The position numbers were made by a program, and so were the translations under genes. DNA of 64,000 nucleotides, taken from positions 1 through 64,000 of the forward strand of contig CAIOZF010000085.1 of NCBI GenBank assembly GCA_903862645.1, given 5' to 3'. The notes below the pieces were generated by a model. It was not told where the DNA came from. It made no database searches and saw nothing but the letters and a program-made list of their open reading frames with translations. This DNA comes from an uncultured Gammaproteobacteria bacterium. GTDB taxonomy: Bacteria; Pseudomonadota; Gammaproteobacteria; Pseudomonadales; Pseudohongiellaceae. Positions 52,088-61,054 of the stretch are shown here, piece by piece (position 1 is the first letter of the stretch; each line of letters starts with the position of its first letter).

Positions 52088-53314
52088 ATGTTGACCAACA
52101 CCGCCGCCGTTACACGTTTTCACGCCCCTGCCTTCCTGCTGTCCTGCTTACTGCTTAGTGCCTGCCAGTCTGGGGACGTGCCGCGCTTCCACAGGCAGGT
52201 GCTGGACGAGTCCTTCGCGGGCGGCTACGGCGTTGAGATCGCCGACATCGACGGTGACGGGCTGGAGGACATTGTCAGTCTTGCCACCACGCCCGCGCAG
52301 TTCGTCTGGTATCACAACCCCAACTGGCGAAAATACGTCATCACTAACGAGTCTGCCGGCAACATCGCCACCGCGCCCCATGATATTGATGGCGACGGTG
52401 ATGTCGATCTCGTGCTCGCCAGTGCCTTTAACCTGGGCGCCTCCACCGAGGGTGGGCTGGTGCACTGGCTGGAGAATCCCGGCAATCCCACCGCGAATCA
52501 GAACTGGTCTCGCCATTTGATTGATCAGATTCCTACTTCGCACCGGGTGCGTTGGGCAGACGTCAACGGGGATGGGAAGAAGGAGCTGATCAATCTGCCG
52601 ATCATCGGGATCGGGGCTGTCGCGCCGGACTATGCGGTGGGCGCGCAACTGACCGCTTACTCCGTGCCCGCCGACCCGCACACCAGTCCCTGGGGCAAGG
52701 TCGTCATCAACGATACTTTGGAGGTTGCGCATGGACTGGGCGTCTTCGATTGGGATGCAGATGGGCGCGATGACCTATTGACCGCCAGCTTTGGCGGTGT
52801 TGAGTTGATCCAACTGGCCTCCCATGGTCGCTTCGTGGAGCAGACCACTGTCGGCAGTGGCAAGGAAGGTTTCCACCCGGAGCGAGGCAGCAGCGAGGTC
52901 GGCGTCGGGGTTTTGAGAGATTACGGGCGCTTCGTCGCCAGCATTGAGCCTTGGCACGGCAACGAGGTGGTGGTCTATCGCCCGAATGCCACTGGCCAAA
53001 TGCCCTGGTTACGCCAGACGATCGATACAGCGCTGGTGGGCGGGCACGCGCTGGCAGTGGCCGATCTCAACAACGATTGCAATGACGAGATCATTGCCGG
53101 TCACCGCTCCAGTCCCTACGGGCTGTATGTCTATCGCTACGTCCCTGGCAGCGGACGGGAGCAGCCGCAGTGGCTGCGCAGCACGCTGGATGCCGGGGGG
53201 ATTGGTGTCGCAGGGCTGGCTGTCGCCGACTTCAACAATGATGGCTTCGAGGACATCGTGGCGGTAGGCAGTGCCACCGCCAACGTCATCCTGTTTGAGA
53301 ATCAGGGCCGCTGA
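52088..53314 (+). CDS. FG-GAP repeat lipoprotein
   Basis: 408 residues from the ATG at 52088. The signal ends in LLLSAC with the lipidated Cys near residue 26. Six FG-GAP/VCBS-type Ca2+ loops are seen (DIDGDGLEDIV, DIDGDGDVDLV, DVNGDGKKELI, DWDADGRDDLL, DLNNDCNDEII, DFNNDGFEDIV), so it is a beta-propeller anchored to the outer membrane. One loop has Cys in place of Gly, which may weaken Ca2+ binding. No catalytic motif is visible. It is divergent from the PQQ dehydrogenase operon and shares its promoter region, and it resembles the secreted FG-GAP protein at 17006. Confidence 0.83.
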   Translation: MLTNTAAVTRFHAPAFLLSCLLLSACQSGDVPRFHRQVLDESFAGGYGVEIADIDGDGLEDIVSLATTPAQFVWYHNPNWRKYVITNESAGNIATAPHDIDGDGDVDLVLASAFNLGASTEGGLVHWLENPGNPTANQNWSRHLIDQIPTSHRVRWADVNGDGKKELINLPIIGIGAVAPDYAVGAQLTAYSVPADPHTSPWGKVVINDTLEVAHGLGVFDWDADGRDDLLTASFGGVELIQLASHGRFVEQTTVGSGKEGFHPERGSSEVGVGVLRDYGRFVASIEPWHGNEVVVYRPNATGQMPWLRQTIDTALVGGHALAVADLNNDCNDEIIAGHRSSPYGLYVYRYVPGSGREQPQWLRSTLDAGGIGVAGLAVADFNNDGFEDIVAVGSATANVILFENQGR

Positions 53315-53326
53315 CGGTGCAGTTGC

Positions 53327-54679
53327 TTACTCAGTCGGGCCCTTGGGCGGCACCAGGTTGCCAGCGATCCACACCTGATTCACCGATTTGGTGTTGTTGA
53401 TGTCCTCCAGCGGGTTGCGGTCCAGTACGACCACATCCGCCCACTTGCCTTCTTCCAGCGTGCCCTGATAATTCAGGCCCAGACAGTCTGCTGCCACAGA
53501 AGTAGCGGACTGCAGCACCTGCATCGGTGTCATGCCGGCCTCCACCATCATGCTCATCTCCAGGTGCTCGAAGTAGCCCTGAAAGCGCGTCACCGGTCCG
53601 CTGTCGGTGCCCATCGCAATCTTTACCCCTGCATCGGACAACAGTTTCAAATTGGTGATAGCCCTCGGCAGCGCGACATTCTTGTAGTGCTGTGCATTGG
53701 CATTTTCACGCATGGCCTGCTGGCGCTGGGGCTCACGCAGGGTGCTGATCACCGCCGGGTCCACCTCGTTGAGGAAGAATGGATCGCTGAAGAAAGCCGG
53801 CTCACTCTCGTAGACGAAAGTGGAGACCTCCCGTGTCAGTGTGGGGCTGTAACAGACATTGGCGCCCTTCATGGCGGCGATGAAGTCCTGATCCACCTCG
53901 GCATCGCGCACGCTGTGGGCGATGAAATCCGCTCCGGCTGCCAGTGTCGCCTTGGCATCGGCCAGAGTGTAGGTATGGACAGCTAGCGGGATGCCCAGCG
54001 TCTCGGCCTGATCCGCGATCGCCTGATAGATCTCCGGAGCCATCTTGCTGCTGCGGCCGAGGTTGTCATCAACGCGGATCTTAAGGAAGTTTGGGTTCTG
54101 CTCCGCGATGCCGTTGACATGGCGCAGGGCGTCGCTCACCGTGGTGGCGGCGATCACTGGACCGGCCACCATCAGGCGCGCATAGTTGATGAACACCGGG
54201 TCCTGTTCATTGCGAATGGCGAACGCTTCATATTCGTCATCGCCGAGGCTGTTGACCGTGGTGACACCGTAGCGGGCATACAGGCGCAGCTGGCGTCCCA
54301 GATTCTCGACATCGTACTGATCCGTTTCCAGCCCGTTCACACCGCCGACGTGGCCGTGGGCATTGATCAGCCCAGGGATGATTGTCTTGCCGCTGACGTC
54401 GATCTGTTCTGCGCCTTCCGGGATGGTCACGGACGCCGCAGGCCCGACGGCGACGATGTGGCCAGCAGTGCTGACGATGACGCCATTCTCGATCACGGCA
54501 GCGCCGGTGCCATCAATGATGCGAGCGCCGACGAAGGCCACGGTGCCTTCTCCCGCGCTGGCGCTGGCACTCAGGCAGGCGATCGACAGGGCCAGCAGGG
54601 TTCTGGCGGCGTTGTTATTCTTCTTGGTGTTCCTGTTTTGGGTGTTCTTTTGCATGGCAGCGAATGGCGTGTAGAACAT
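53327..54679 (-). CDS. Exported amidohydrolase (imidazolonepropionase/prolidase-like)
   Basis: 450 residues; the ATG at 54679 follows GGAG with 7 bases. A long basic n-region precedes a signal peptide (LLALSIACLSASASA-GEG). Amidohydrolase metal ligands are visible: HxH in LINAHGHVGG, a Lys in FLKIRVDD that could be carboxylated, His in LAVHTYTL and IAHSVRD, and Asp in MGTDSGPV. The N- and C-terminal strands (ARIIDGTGAAVIENGVI, WADVVVLDRNPL) form the usual composite beta-sandwich. Exported members hydrolyse cyclic amides, dipeptides or carbamates; the substrate is not predictable. It is convergent with the FG-GAP gene and divergent from DUF4920. Confidence 0.9.
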   Translation of the reverse strand: MFYTPFAAMQKNTQNRNTKKNNNAARTLLALSIACLSASASAGEGTVAFVGARIIDGTGAAVIENGVIVSTAGHIVAVGPAASVTIPEGAEQIDVSGKTIIPGLINAHGHVGGVNGLETDQYDVENLGRQLRLYARYGVTTVNSLGDDEYEAFAIRNEQDPVFINYARLMVAGPVIAATTVSDALRHVNGIAEQNPNFLKIRVDDNLGRSSKMAPEIYQAIADQAETLGIPLAVHTYTLADAKATLAAGADFIAHSVRDAEVDQDFIAAMKGANVCYSPTLTREVSTFVYESEPAFFSDPFFLNEVDPAVISTLREPQRQQAMRENANAQHYKNVALPRAITNLKLLSDAGVKIAMGTDSGPVTRFQGYFEHLEMSMMVEAGMTPMQVLQSATSVAADCLGLNYQGTLEEGKWADVVVLDRNPLEDINNTKSVNQVWIAGNLVPPKGPTE

Positions 54680-54798
54680 CGGGTCTCTCCGGACTTCTTG
54701 AGTGGGGCGTTAATAGCGCAGATCGCCTGCCGAATTGACAGGCGAACGGGAGATGTAGGTTAATGCTTTCAGCGAATAAAACAATCGAGGAGATCATC

Positions 54799-55308
54799 AT
54801 GATTCAGATCAAGCAAGCGAGGCGTCTGGCGCTGGGCTCACTGCTGCTGACAGCATCGTTCTTTATGCCCGTTTCTGCTTACGCCGATGCGGCCTTTGTG
54901 GCCGATGAGAGTTTCGGTGCGCCGATGCCGGTGGCGGGTGCCGCGCAACCGTTGCAGGCCGCGATTGCCGGGCTGCAGACGGGCACTGCGCCCGAGGTCA
55001 AAGTGGCGGGACAGATTACCGAGGTCTGTCAGGCCGAGGGCTGCTGGATGATTCTGGTCGATGGCGATCAGCATGCCCGCATTACTTTCAAGGACTATGG
55101 TTTCTTCGTGCCCACCGAGACGAGCATGCAGCGTGCTGTGGTCTACGGGGTGCTGGAAGCTTCGGAGTTGAGCGCCGACGATGCGGCACACTTCGCCGAG
55201 GATGCCGGTTATAAAGTAAAGGCCGAGCAACTGCGTGCCGCCGGCACACCTGTGCGTGAGTACTCGCTGGTAGCCAGTGCCGTGGAGATCGAGAACCGCG
55301 CCAACTGA
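54799..55308 (+). CDS. Exported DUF4920 protein
   Basis: 169 residues from the ATG at 54799, with GAGGAG 6-8 bases upstream. The signal peptide runs to about AYA-DAA (residue 30). The DUF4920 core has AGQITEVCQAEGCWMILVDG with a conserved C-x4-C, then ARITFKDYGFFVPTE and AVVYGVLEASELS. Function is unknown. An OB-like beta fold and the paired Cys suggest a periplasmic metal or disulfide role, which is inference. It is followed after 20 bases by an MscS-type channel gene in the same direction. Confidence 0.87.
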   Translation: MIQIKQARRLALGSLLLTASFFMPVSAYADAAFVADESFGAPMPVAGAAQPLQAAIAGLQTGTAPEVKVAGQITEVCQAEGCWMILVDGDQHARITFKDYGFFVPTETSMQRAVVYGVLEASELSADDAAHFAEDAGYKVKAEQLRAAGTPVREYSLVASAVEIENRAN

Positions 55309-55328
55309 ACCGGACCGCCTGAATCAAA

Positions 55329-56153
55329 ATGGATAATATGAAAATTACTTCCGATGCTCTGCTGGGCCTGATCTCTGCCTACGGCCCGAAACTGCTGGCT
55401 GCATTGTTGACCCTGTTCGTCGGGTTGTGGGCAGCCAACATCCTTGTCGACTTCATCAAGAAGTTGCTGACCCGCAGTAAAGTCGATCCGTCACTGCAGA
55501 CTTTTCTGAGCAGCCTGTTCGGCATCCTCTTCAAGATCATGGTGTACATCACGGCGCTAGGGGTCCTTGGCGTAGCGATGACGTCTTTCGTTGCCATCCT
55601 GGCCTCGGCGGGACTCGCCATCGGTCTGGCCCTGTCCGGCACACTGCAGAATTTTGCCGGCGGAGTGATGATCCTGTTCTTCAAGACCTTCAAGGTAGGC
55701 GACGTCATCGAGGCGCAGGGCTATACAGGGACTGTGCAGGAAATCCAGATTTTTGTGACTGTGCTGACCACCGTCGACAACAAGACCATCATCGTTCCCA
55801 ACGGCCCGCTTGCCACCGGGACTTTGATCAATTACTCCACACAGCCCATCCGCAGAGTCGACTGGACATTCGCGATATCCTATGGCGATGATGTCGATCA
55901 AGCCTATGCGGTGCTGAAACAATTGATCGTTGAGGATCAGCGTATTCTCGCCGATCCCGAGCCGCTGTACGCCGTCGGCGGACTGACGGAGAGCGCAGTC
56001 AATATCGTGCTGCGTGTCTGGGTCACTGCTGCAGACTATGCGCCGGTTTTCTTTCGCATGAACGAGCAGGTCTACAAACGGTTTGCGCTTGAAGGGCTGA
56101 CGATTCCTCACCCCCAGCGTCTGGTAGTGCTTCAAGGTAGTGCGTCAAAGTAG
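55329..56153 (+). CDS. MscS-type mechanosensitive channel
   Basis: 274 residues, like E. coli MscS (286). There are three N-terminal membrane helices (residues 14-38, 60-85 and 88-118). The third has the Gly/Ala pore pattern ASAGLAIGLALSGTLQNFAG and then GVMILFFKTFKVGDVIE. The beta domain follows (YTGTVQEIQIFVTVLTTVDN, TIIVPNGPLATGTLINYS) and then the alpha/beta vestibule (VDWTFAISYGDDVDQA). It releases solutes on osmotic downshock. Unlike the gene at 13897 it is a complete, standard MscS. Short near-repeats of GTAGTGCTTCAA run across the stop codon (56127-56165). Confidence 0.94.
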   Translation: MDNMKITSDALLGLISAYGPKLLAALLTLFVGLWAANILVDFIKKLLTRSKVDPSLQTFLSSLFGILFKIMVYITALGVLGVAMTSFVAILASAGLAIGLALSGTLQNFAGGVMILFFKTFKVGDVIEAQGYTGTVQEIQIFVTVLTTVDNKTIIVPNGPLATGTLINYSTQPIRRVDWTFAISYGDDVDQAYAVLKQLIVEDQRILADPEPLYAVGGLTESAVNIVLRVWVTAADYAPVFFRMNEQVYKRFALEGLTIPHPQRLVVLQGSASK

Positions 56154-56386
56154 TGCTTCAAACTAGTACCGCAATAGGAAATTCAGCAGGAGCAATAGGG
56201 CACGGTTCCTGCTGGCCCGGGGGGAAATAAAAGCCGACGCGCACGCCGAGCTCGAACTTGATGGCCATAGACTGGTTCTTGAGGGGCTAGTTTCAGCCTG
56301 GCCTGATTGAGGTGCTTGCGGGACTGTGCTTATATGACGATGCGCGCTGCCCCCCGCCGCGCCTATGTCCACCACAGGGGTTCCCC

Positions 56387-57523
56387 TTGATACTCTTCAG
56401 CGCCCAGGTCATCGCCATCATGTCAGTGCTTATGCTGGCCTTCGGCTATTTGCGCAGCGAACCCCATGATGTCAGCGCCCGCCTGTTTTTCGTGATCGCC
56501 CTCGGCATCGTCTGCTATCTGATCAATGGCATGTCGATGGCCCACGTGGAGCCCGCGCTGCGCATTGATGTCAGCGGCTGGGGCGCGGTTCTGAACCTGG
56601 GGACCAACGCCATTCCAGGCCTCTTCATGCTTTACTGCCATCGCGTCTTTCAGGATGGTCGGCGAGCGCCATGGCCCCTGGTCGCCCTGCTGTGGCTGGA
56701 GCTGTTGCTCGATCACCTCAACTTCCGCTCTTACAGACCGTCGCCGTTTCTCTCCGTGCAAGCGGACAGCTCACTGGTGCAGTTTCTGCTTGGCCCCATT
56801 CCGGACTTCATTCAGATTTCTTTTGCCGTGCTCGCGCTGTACTGGACCGCGCGTGGCTGGAGCAGCGACCTGGTGGAGAGCAGGCGTTTGCTGCGCTGGC
56901 TGGTCGTGACGGTGCAGGGAGGGCTGATTCTGCTGGTAGTGTTCCTGGAAAATTATCTGCTGAGCGCCGCCTCGGCGAGTTACGGGCAAGTGCAGAAGAT
57001 GATCGTGTATGTAATCTCCGCATCGTCGGTATTGACTCTCCTGATGCTGATGAAATTCGATTACGTCGCAGTGGGCAAGGTGATTCGCAAGGTCACGCCT
57101 TTTGTGCCGACTGAACACGCGGAAGATGCGATGCAGTCCGAGGTCAAGCGCTTCAATAAGGTGTTCAAGGAAGGGCGGGTCTATCGCGAACACGGGCTGA
57201 CTATCGCCAATCTGGCGAAGAAGGTAGACCTGCCCGAATACCGGCTGCGGGCACTCATCAACAAGCATCTGGGTTATCGAAATTTCAACGCTCTTCTGCA
57301 TGAATACCGCATCGAGGATGCGAGCCAGATGCTCGCCGATCGCAGCCAGCGCCATCTGCCAGTGCTCACTATCGCGCTGACCGTGGGCTATCAGTCGATC
57401 ACGCCTTTCAACAACGCCTTTCGGCAGATGAAGGGCGTGACACCTACCGAGTTCCGCAAGCGGGCGCTGCAGGAATCCGCTCTTGGACAGGCGCCCGCGC
57501 AGGCAACACCGCAACGTCAGTGA
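56387..57523 (+). CDS. AraC-family regulator with membrane-spanning N-terminus
   Basis: About 378 residues from a TTG at 56387, preceded by AGGGG at 6 bases; an ATG at 56312 would add 25 unlikely residues. Residues 1-215 form six to seven membrane helices (VIAIMSVLMLAFGYLRSE, LFFVIALGIVCYLINGMS, MIVYVISASSVLTLLMLM). The C-terminus is an AraC DNA-binding domain (LTIANLAKKVDLPEYRLRAL, NFNALLHEYRIEDASQML, FNNAFRQMKGVTPTEFRKRA). Such membrane-bound AraC regulators sense a signal at the membrane and act on nearby genes. The target is unknown; the gene is convergent with the LysR gene (16 bases between stops). Confidence 0.87.
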   Translation: MILFSAQVIAIMSVLMLAFGYLRSEPHDVSARLFFVIALGIVCYLINGMSMAHVEPALRIDVSGWGAVLNLGTNAIPGLFMLYCHRVFQDGRRAPWPLVALLWLELLLDHLNFRSYRPSPFLSVQADSSLVQFLLGPIPDFIQISFAVLALYWTARGWSSDLVESRRLLRWLVVTVQGGLILLVVFLENYLLSAASASYGQVQKMIVYVISASSVLTLLMLMKFDYVAVGKVIRKVTPFVPTEHAEDAMQSEVKRFNKVFKEGRVYREHGLTIANLAKKVDLPEYRLRALINKHLGYRNFNALLHEYRIEDASQMLADRSQRHLPVLTIALTVGYQSITPFNNAFRQMKGVTPTEFRKRALQESALGQAPAQATPQRQ

Positions 57524-57539
57524 TGGCAGCGGGTCCGCG

Positions 57540-58439
57540 TTATCTCGATGCACTGAGGCAGGCTGTCAGCATGCTCGCCAGCGTGCGCGTCGCGGGGCCC
57601 GCTCCTTCCTTGGAGGAAAGCATCAGGTAAAGCTGTATGATACGCTCCGTGCCTTCGGCCAGCGGCAATCTTCGCAATCTGCCCTCGCGCAGATCCTCCG
57701 CCACCCAGTCCTCCGGCAGAAACGCAAAGGCCAGTCCCGATCGCAGGATCTTCAGGCTGCTGGCGAAATGACTCACGGTCCAGCGTTGTTCCGAGCCGAG
57801 CCAGCCAGCGTCCTGTTCGCGACGCTGCCCGGAGTCGCGCAGAACGATCTGGCGCCAGGACTTCAGCTCCCAGTCGGTGATGCATTCCTGCTCGGACCGT
57901 TGCAAGAGTGGATGGTCGGGATGCGCCACCGCAATCATCCGTGCCTGCCTGACAGGCGTTCCCGCGAAACCCACGGGCACCTTGCCACCGATCACGATGT
58001 CAGCCTTCTTCTCCAACAGCGCCTCTTCGGTGCCGGAGAGCGAGGTCTCCAGAATGCGGATGCGGGTGAAGGGGTACTGCGCGGAGAACTGGTCCAGCGC
58101 CGGGATGATCGCGTGCAGATCCAGCAGATTGTCCAGCGCCAGTGTGACCTCGCTCTCGATTCCCGCGCTCAGCATCTGCGCGAATTCCTCCGTCTCCTCC
58201 GCGTGCTGCAGCAACTGCGAGGCACGCCGGTACAGGGCTTTGCCCTCCTCCGTCAGCACTGCCCGCCGTCCTTCCAGTTGCAGCAGCGGCTGCGGCAACT
58301 GCTCGTTCAAACGTGCGATGGCGTAACTGATGCTGGACTGGCTTTTGTTCAGTTGTTCCGCCGCCATCGCGAACGAACCCACGTCTACCACGGCCTTGAA
58401 GGTGGCCCATTGCTCCAGCGATACCTTCGGCGTCTTCAT
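57540..58439 (-). CDS. LysR-family transcriptional regulator
   Basis: 299 residues. An N-terminal winged helix-turn-helix (EQWATFKAVVDVGSFAMAAE, LNKSQSSISYAIARLNEQL) is followed by a two-lobed periplasmic-binding-type effector domain (residues 95-299; LDNLLDLHAIIPALDQFSAQ, GIPLLP-like AFAFLPEDWVAEDL). It is divergent from an azoreductase-pirin pair, the usual position of LysR regulators of quinone or azo stress genes, and a palindrome with T-N11-A spacing lies between them. It probably controls the divergent genes in response to an electrophile. Confidence 0.92.
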   Translation of the reverse strand: MKTPKVSLEQWATFKAVVDVGSFAMAAEQLNKSQSSISYAIARLNEQLPQPLLQLEGRRAVLTEEGKALYRRASQLLQHAEETEEFAQMLSAGIESEVTLALDNLLDLHAIIPALDQFSAQYPFTRIRILETSLSGTEEALLEKKADIVIGGKVPVGFAGTPVRQARMIAVAHPDHPLLQRSEQECITDWELKSWRQIVLRDSGQRREQDAGWLGSEQRWTVSHFASSLKILRSGLAFAFLPEDWVAEDLREGRLRRLPLAEGTERIIQLYLMLSSKEGAGPATRTLASMLTACLSASR

Positions 58440-58465
58440 CCCGTTGTCCTATTTTTCCCAGATAC

Positions 58466-58480
58466 ATCTAAATATTAGAT
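58466..58480. promoter_or_regulatory. Candidate LysR box
   Basis: ATCTAAATATTAGAT is a perfect 15-base palindrome with the T-N11-A layout of LysR boxes. It lies 27 bases upstream of the LysR start and 87 bases before the azoreductase start. Confidence 0.6.
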
Positions 58481-58566
58481 TTTATTGAGCTGATAATCCC
58501 ATAAATTGATCGGATATCAAGGTTTATGATGCGCCATCTGTCTAACAATCTCACAGGAGCAACACG

Positions 58567-59220
58567 ATGAGCATCATCAAACCAGCCGTTAAAATATTGC
58601 AGTTGAAATCCAGTATCTTTGATAGCCCCACCGCGCAGGGAGTCTCCAGCCAGCTCAGTAGTGAGCTGATTGAGGGGCTGGCAAAGGACCTGCGGGCGGT
58701 AAACGCGAGCGTGCTAGTGACAACACGCGATTTCTCTACCGCGCCGGTTCCCTACCTCGACGCAGTGTGGCTGCAGGCGCTCTTCACTCCCGCCGTCGAC
58801 CGCACGCAGGAGCAGAGTGACAAGGTGGTCTACTCTGATGGCCTCATCGCAGAACTGCAGGCTGCAGACGTCGTGGTGATCGGCGTGCCGATGTACAACT
58901 TCGCCATCCCGGCGATGCTGAAATCCTGGACCGATCACGTCGCCCGTGCTGGTGTCACTTTCAAATACACTGACAAGGGTGCAGTGGGATTGCTCGGCGG
59001 CAAGAAGGTGTATCTTGTCGTGTCGACAGGAGGCAAGCATGCGGAGGGAGTGACCGACTTCATTCGCCCGTATCTGCGCACCTTCCTGGGCTTCATCGGA
59101 CTGACCGACATCGATATCATAGTGGCCGACGGCCTCAACATGGGCGAAGTGCCCCGTGCCGAGGGCCTGCAGCAGGCAAGGGAACAGATCCGCCAGGTGC
59201 TGGTCAGCGCCGCGCCCTAA
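58567..59220 (+). CDS. azoR: FMN-dependent NAD(P)H azoreductase/quinone reductase
   Basis: 217 residues of the flavodoxin-like AzoR/AcpD family: ILQLKSSIFDSPTAQGVSSQ (phosphate loop), VVVIGVPMYNFAIPAMLKSW and then TDHVARAGVTFKYT, the strongest family mark, and FIRPYLRTFLGFIGLTDID. It reduces azo compounds and quinones with two electrons in the cytoplasm. AGGAG lies 9 bases upstream. The gene is divergent from a LysR regulator and followed after 32 bases by a pirin gene; this trio is common in proteobacteria as an electrophile response. Confidence 0.93.
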   Translation: MSIIKPAVKILQLKSSIFDSPTAQGVSSQLSSELIEGLAKDLRAVNASVLVTTRDFSTAPVPYLDAVWLQALFTPAVDRTQEQSDKVVYSDGLIAELQAADVVVIGVPMYNFAIPAMLKSWTDHVARAGVTFKYTDKGAVGLLGGKKVYLVVSTGGKHAEGVTDFIRPYLRTFLGFIGLTDIDIIVADGLNMGEVPRAEGLQQAREQIRQVLVSAAP

Positions 59221-59252
59221 GGCGAGTTCATCATTCAAACAGGAGAAGCAGC

Positions 59253-60104
59253 ATGAGTGCGAGCAAGAACATCAGACGAGTGGAAGAGATGCTGGTAGCA
59301 ACACCGACCTCGGATGGCGACGGAGTGCGCCTGATGCGCGTGTTCGGCGGCGGCGATCTGTCGCGCTTCGATCCCTTCCTGATGCTGGACGAATTCGGTT
59401 CCGAAGAAGCCAATGACTATATCGGTGGCTTTCCCTCGCATCCGCATCGGGGCTTCGAGACAGTGACTTACATGCTGGATGGCCACATGCAGCACAAGGA
59501 TCATATGGGCAACGTGGGCGAGTTGAAGAATGGCGACGTGCAGTGGATGACGGCCGGTTCGGGTGTCATTCACTCCGAAATGCCGCAGCAGAAGCACGGG
59601 CGCATGCGCGGATTCCAGCTGTGGCTGAACCTTGCCGCGAAAGACAAGATGCAGCCTGCGTCCTACAGCGACGTTCCGGCCTCGGCGATTCCCGTCTACC
59701 CACGAGAAGGTGGCAGCATCAAGGCAATCGCGGGAGCATTGCCGGGGCTGCAGGGGCACATCAGCAGGCCTGTCACAGAACCGACCTATCTCGATATCGT
59801 GGTTGAGAATGGTAAGTATTCGGAAAGCTTCGCGGTGCCTGATGGCCACACGGCGCTGGTCTATGTTTACGAAGGCCGTGCAGAGGTCGGCGGGACAGTT
59901 GTCGGGAAATCGCGGCTGGTGCGTCTGAGCAAGCAAGGCACAGTGGAGATCACCGCCACTGGCCCGGCAAGATTGCTGCTCATCGCAGGCAAACCGATCG
60001 GTGAGCCGATTGTGCAGTATGGCCCCTTCGTGATGAACACCCGCGAGCAGATCGATCAGGCGCTGAATGATTATCGCAATGGCACGTTGACGCGGCGTGG
60101 ATAG
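59253..60104 (+). CDS. Pirin-family bicupin protein
   Basis: 283 residues. The N-terminal cupin has the pirin metal site FPSHPHRGFETVTYMLDGHM with HKDHMGN and then MTAGSGVIHSEMP. A C-terminal cupin (about 165-283) follows. Pirins bind Fe and some have quercetinase activity. AGGAG is about 9 bases before the ATG. It lies 32 bases after azoR, so it is probably in one message under LysR control. Whether it acts on flavonoid-like quinones or has a regulatory role is open. Confidence 0.92.
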   Translation: MSASKNIRRVEEMLVATPTSDGDGVRLMRVFGGGDLSRFDPFLMLDEFGSEEANDYIGGFPSHPHRGFETVTYMLDGHMQHKDHMGNVGELKNGDVQWMTAGSGVIHSEMPQQKHGRMRGFQLWLNLAAKDKMQPASYSDVPASAIPVYPREGGSIKAIAGALPGLQGHISRPVTEPTYLDIVVENGKYSESFAVPDGHTALVYVYEGRAEVGGTVVGKSRLVRLSKQGTVEITATGPARLLLIAGKPIGEPIVQYGPFVMNTREQIDQALNDYRNGTLTRRG

Positions 60105-60116
60105 CCGCGTCGGCAC

Positions 60117-61049
60117 TTAAAGCCCGGCCTTCTTGATCGAGTAGTTCAACCGTGGAAAGTGCACAGCGACTTTGCCGGCGCGCTCATCCTCGCGGGCGAG
60201 CACTACCTCGACGTCATTGCAATACACCAGCCGGCCTTGCACGGGGTCTATGCCATAGTCCGTGGGGGCGACGACGATGGTGTCGCCCGGTTCTAGATCC
60301 GGGAGCGCCGAACCCTCTCCATCCAGCTTTATCTTCGTATCTTTGGCGATGGCGAGAGCCTCGGTGCTGCTGATCTCAGTGCTGTTGCCATGCCCCAGCG
60401 CCTTAACGCCGGCCATCCAGCGCCTGACGTTCGGATAGTCCTTGAACAGCTCACCCGCCAAAGGCTTGGTCGCCACGAACCATAACGGATGGTAAACAGA
60501 GAAGTCAGCGATGGTGGGCGAGTTGCCAAACAGATACGTGCTGCCGATGGCGAGTTCCCTCTCCAGCTTGCCCAGCCAGAGGATGAAGTTGTTACGAGCA
60601 TCGTGCGCTGACACGCGCGGCATCGGGGCGTCCTTGCGCATCGCGACGCGGTCGGCGACAAAGGCCTGCATCTCGGCCTCGCGCCCGGCAAACGTCTGTG
60701 CCAGCACCTCCGGAGTGAATGCCAGCGGCACAGCAGAATTGAACAGCAGAGAATCCGCCCACGCGGCGATGGCCGGGGCGCTCATCGCTGCATGTGCCGG
60801 ATACAGATCCGGCATCGGCGCCAGGGCGTTGAGCTTGCGGGCGATCAAGGCGGTATCACAGATGATATTGGCCCCCATCTGCAAAATCGGCGTCTTGCGA
60901 TAGCCACCTGTCAATGCCACCACGTCGGGCTTGGGCATGATGCGCGGGATAATGACTGACTTCCAGGCGAGTTGCTTGGCGCCGAGAATGGTGCGGATCT
61001 TTTCGGCAAAGGGGGACATTGGATAATGGTGCAGGATGATGTCAGTCAT
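60117..61049 (-). CDS. Glutathione S-transferase-like protein with extra C-terminal domain
   Basis: 310 residues, about 90 longer than a usual GST. Residues 1-80 are a thioredoxin-fold GST N-domain (HHYPMSPFAEKIRTILGAKQ, TPILQMGANIICDTALIARK). Residues 90-225 are the all-helical domain (YLFGNSPTIADFSVYHPLWF). After about 235 comes a beta-rich tail (LEPGDTIVVAPTDYGIDPVQ, GRLVYCNDVEVVLARED). The Ser in SPFAEK is the likely catalytic residue. The MBL-fold gene ends 5 bases before this start, so they are one operon; an MBL hydrolase beside a GST recalls glyoxalase or detoxification pairs. Confidence 0.87.
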   Translation of the reverse strand: MTDIILHHYPMSPFAEKIRTILGAKQLAWKSVIIPRIMPKPDVVALTGGYRKTPILQMGANIICDTALIARKLNALAPMPDLYPAHAAMSAPAIAAWADSLLFNSAVPLAFTPEVLAQTFAGREAEMQAFVADRVAMRKDAPMPRVSAHDARNNFILWLGKLERELAIGSTYLFGNSPTIADFSVYHPLWFVATKPLAGELFKDYPNVRRWMAGVKALGHGNSTEISSTEALAIAKDTKIKLDGEGSALPDLEPGDTIVVAPTDYGIDPVQGRLVYCNDVEVVLAREDERAGKVAVHFPRLNYSIKKAGL

Positions 61050-61054
61050 AGGAG

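Noticed and set aside
56163-56270. Minus-strand frame (MAIKFELGVRVGFYFPPG...) between MscS and the AraC gene
   Set aside because: Short, no ribosome site and no family I recognise; could be chance in a 230-base gap.
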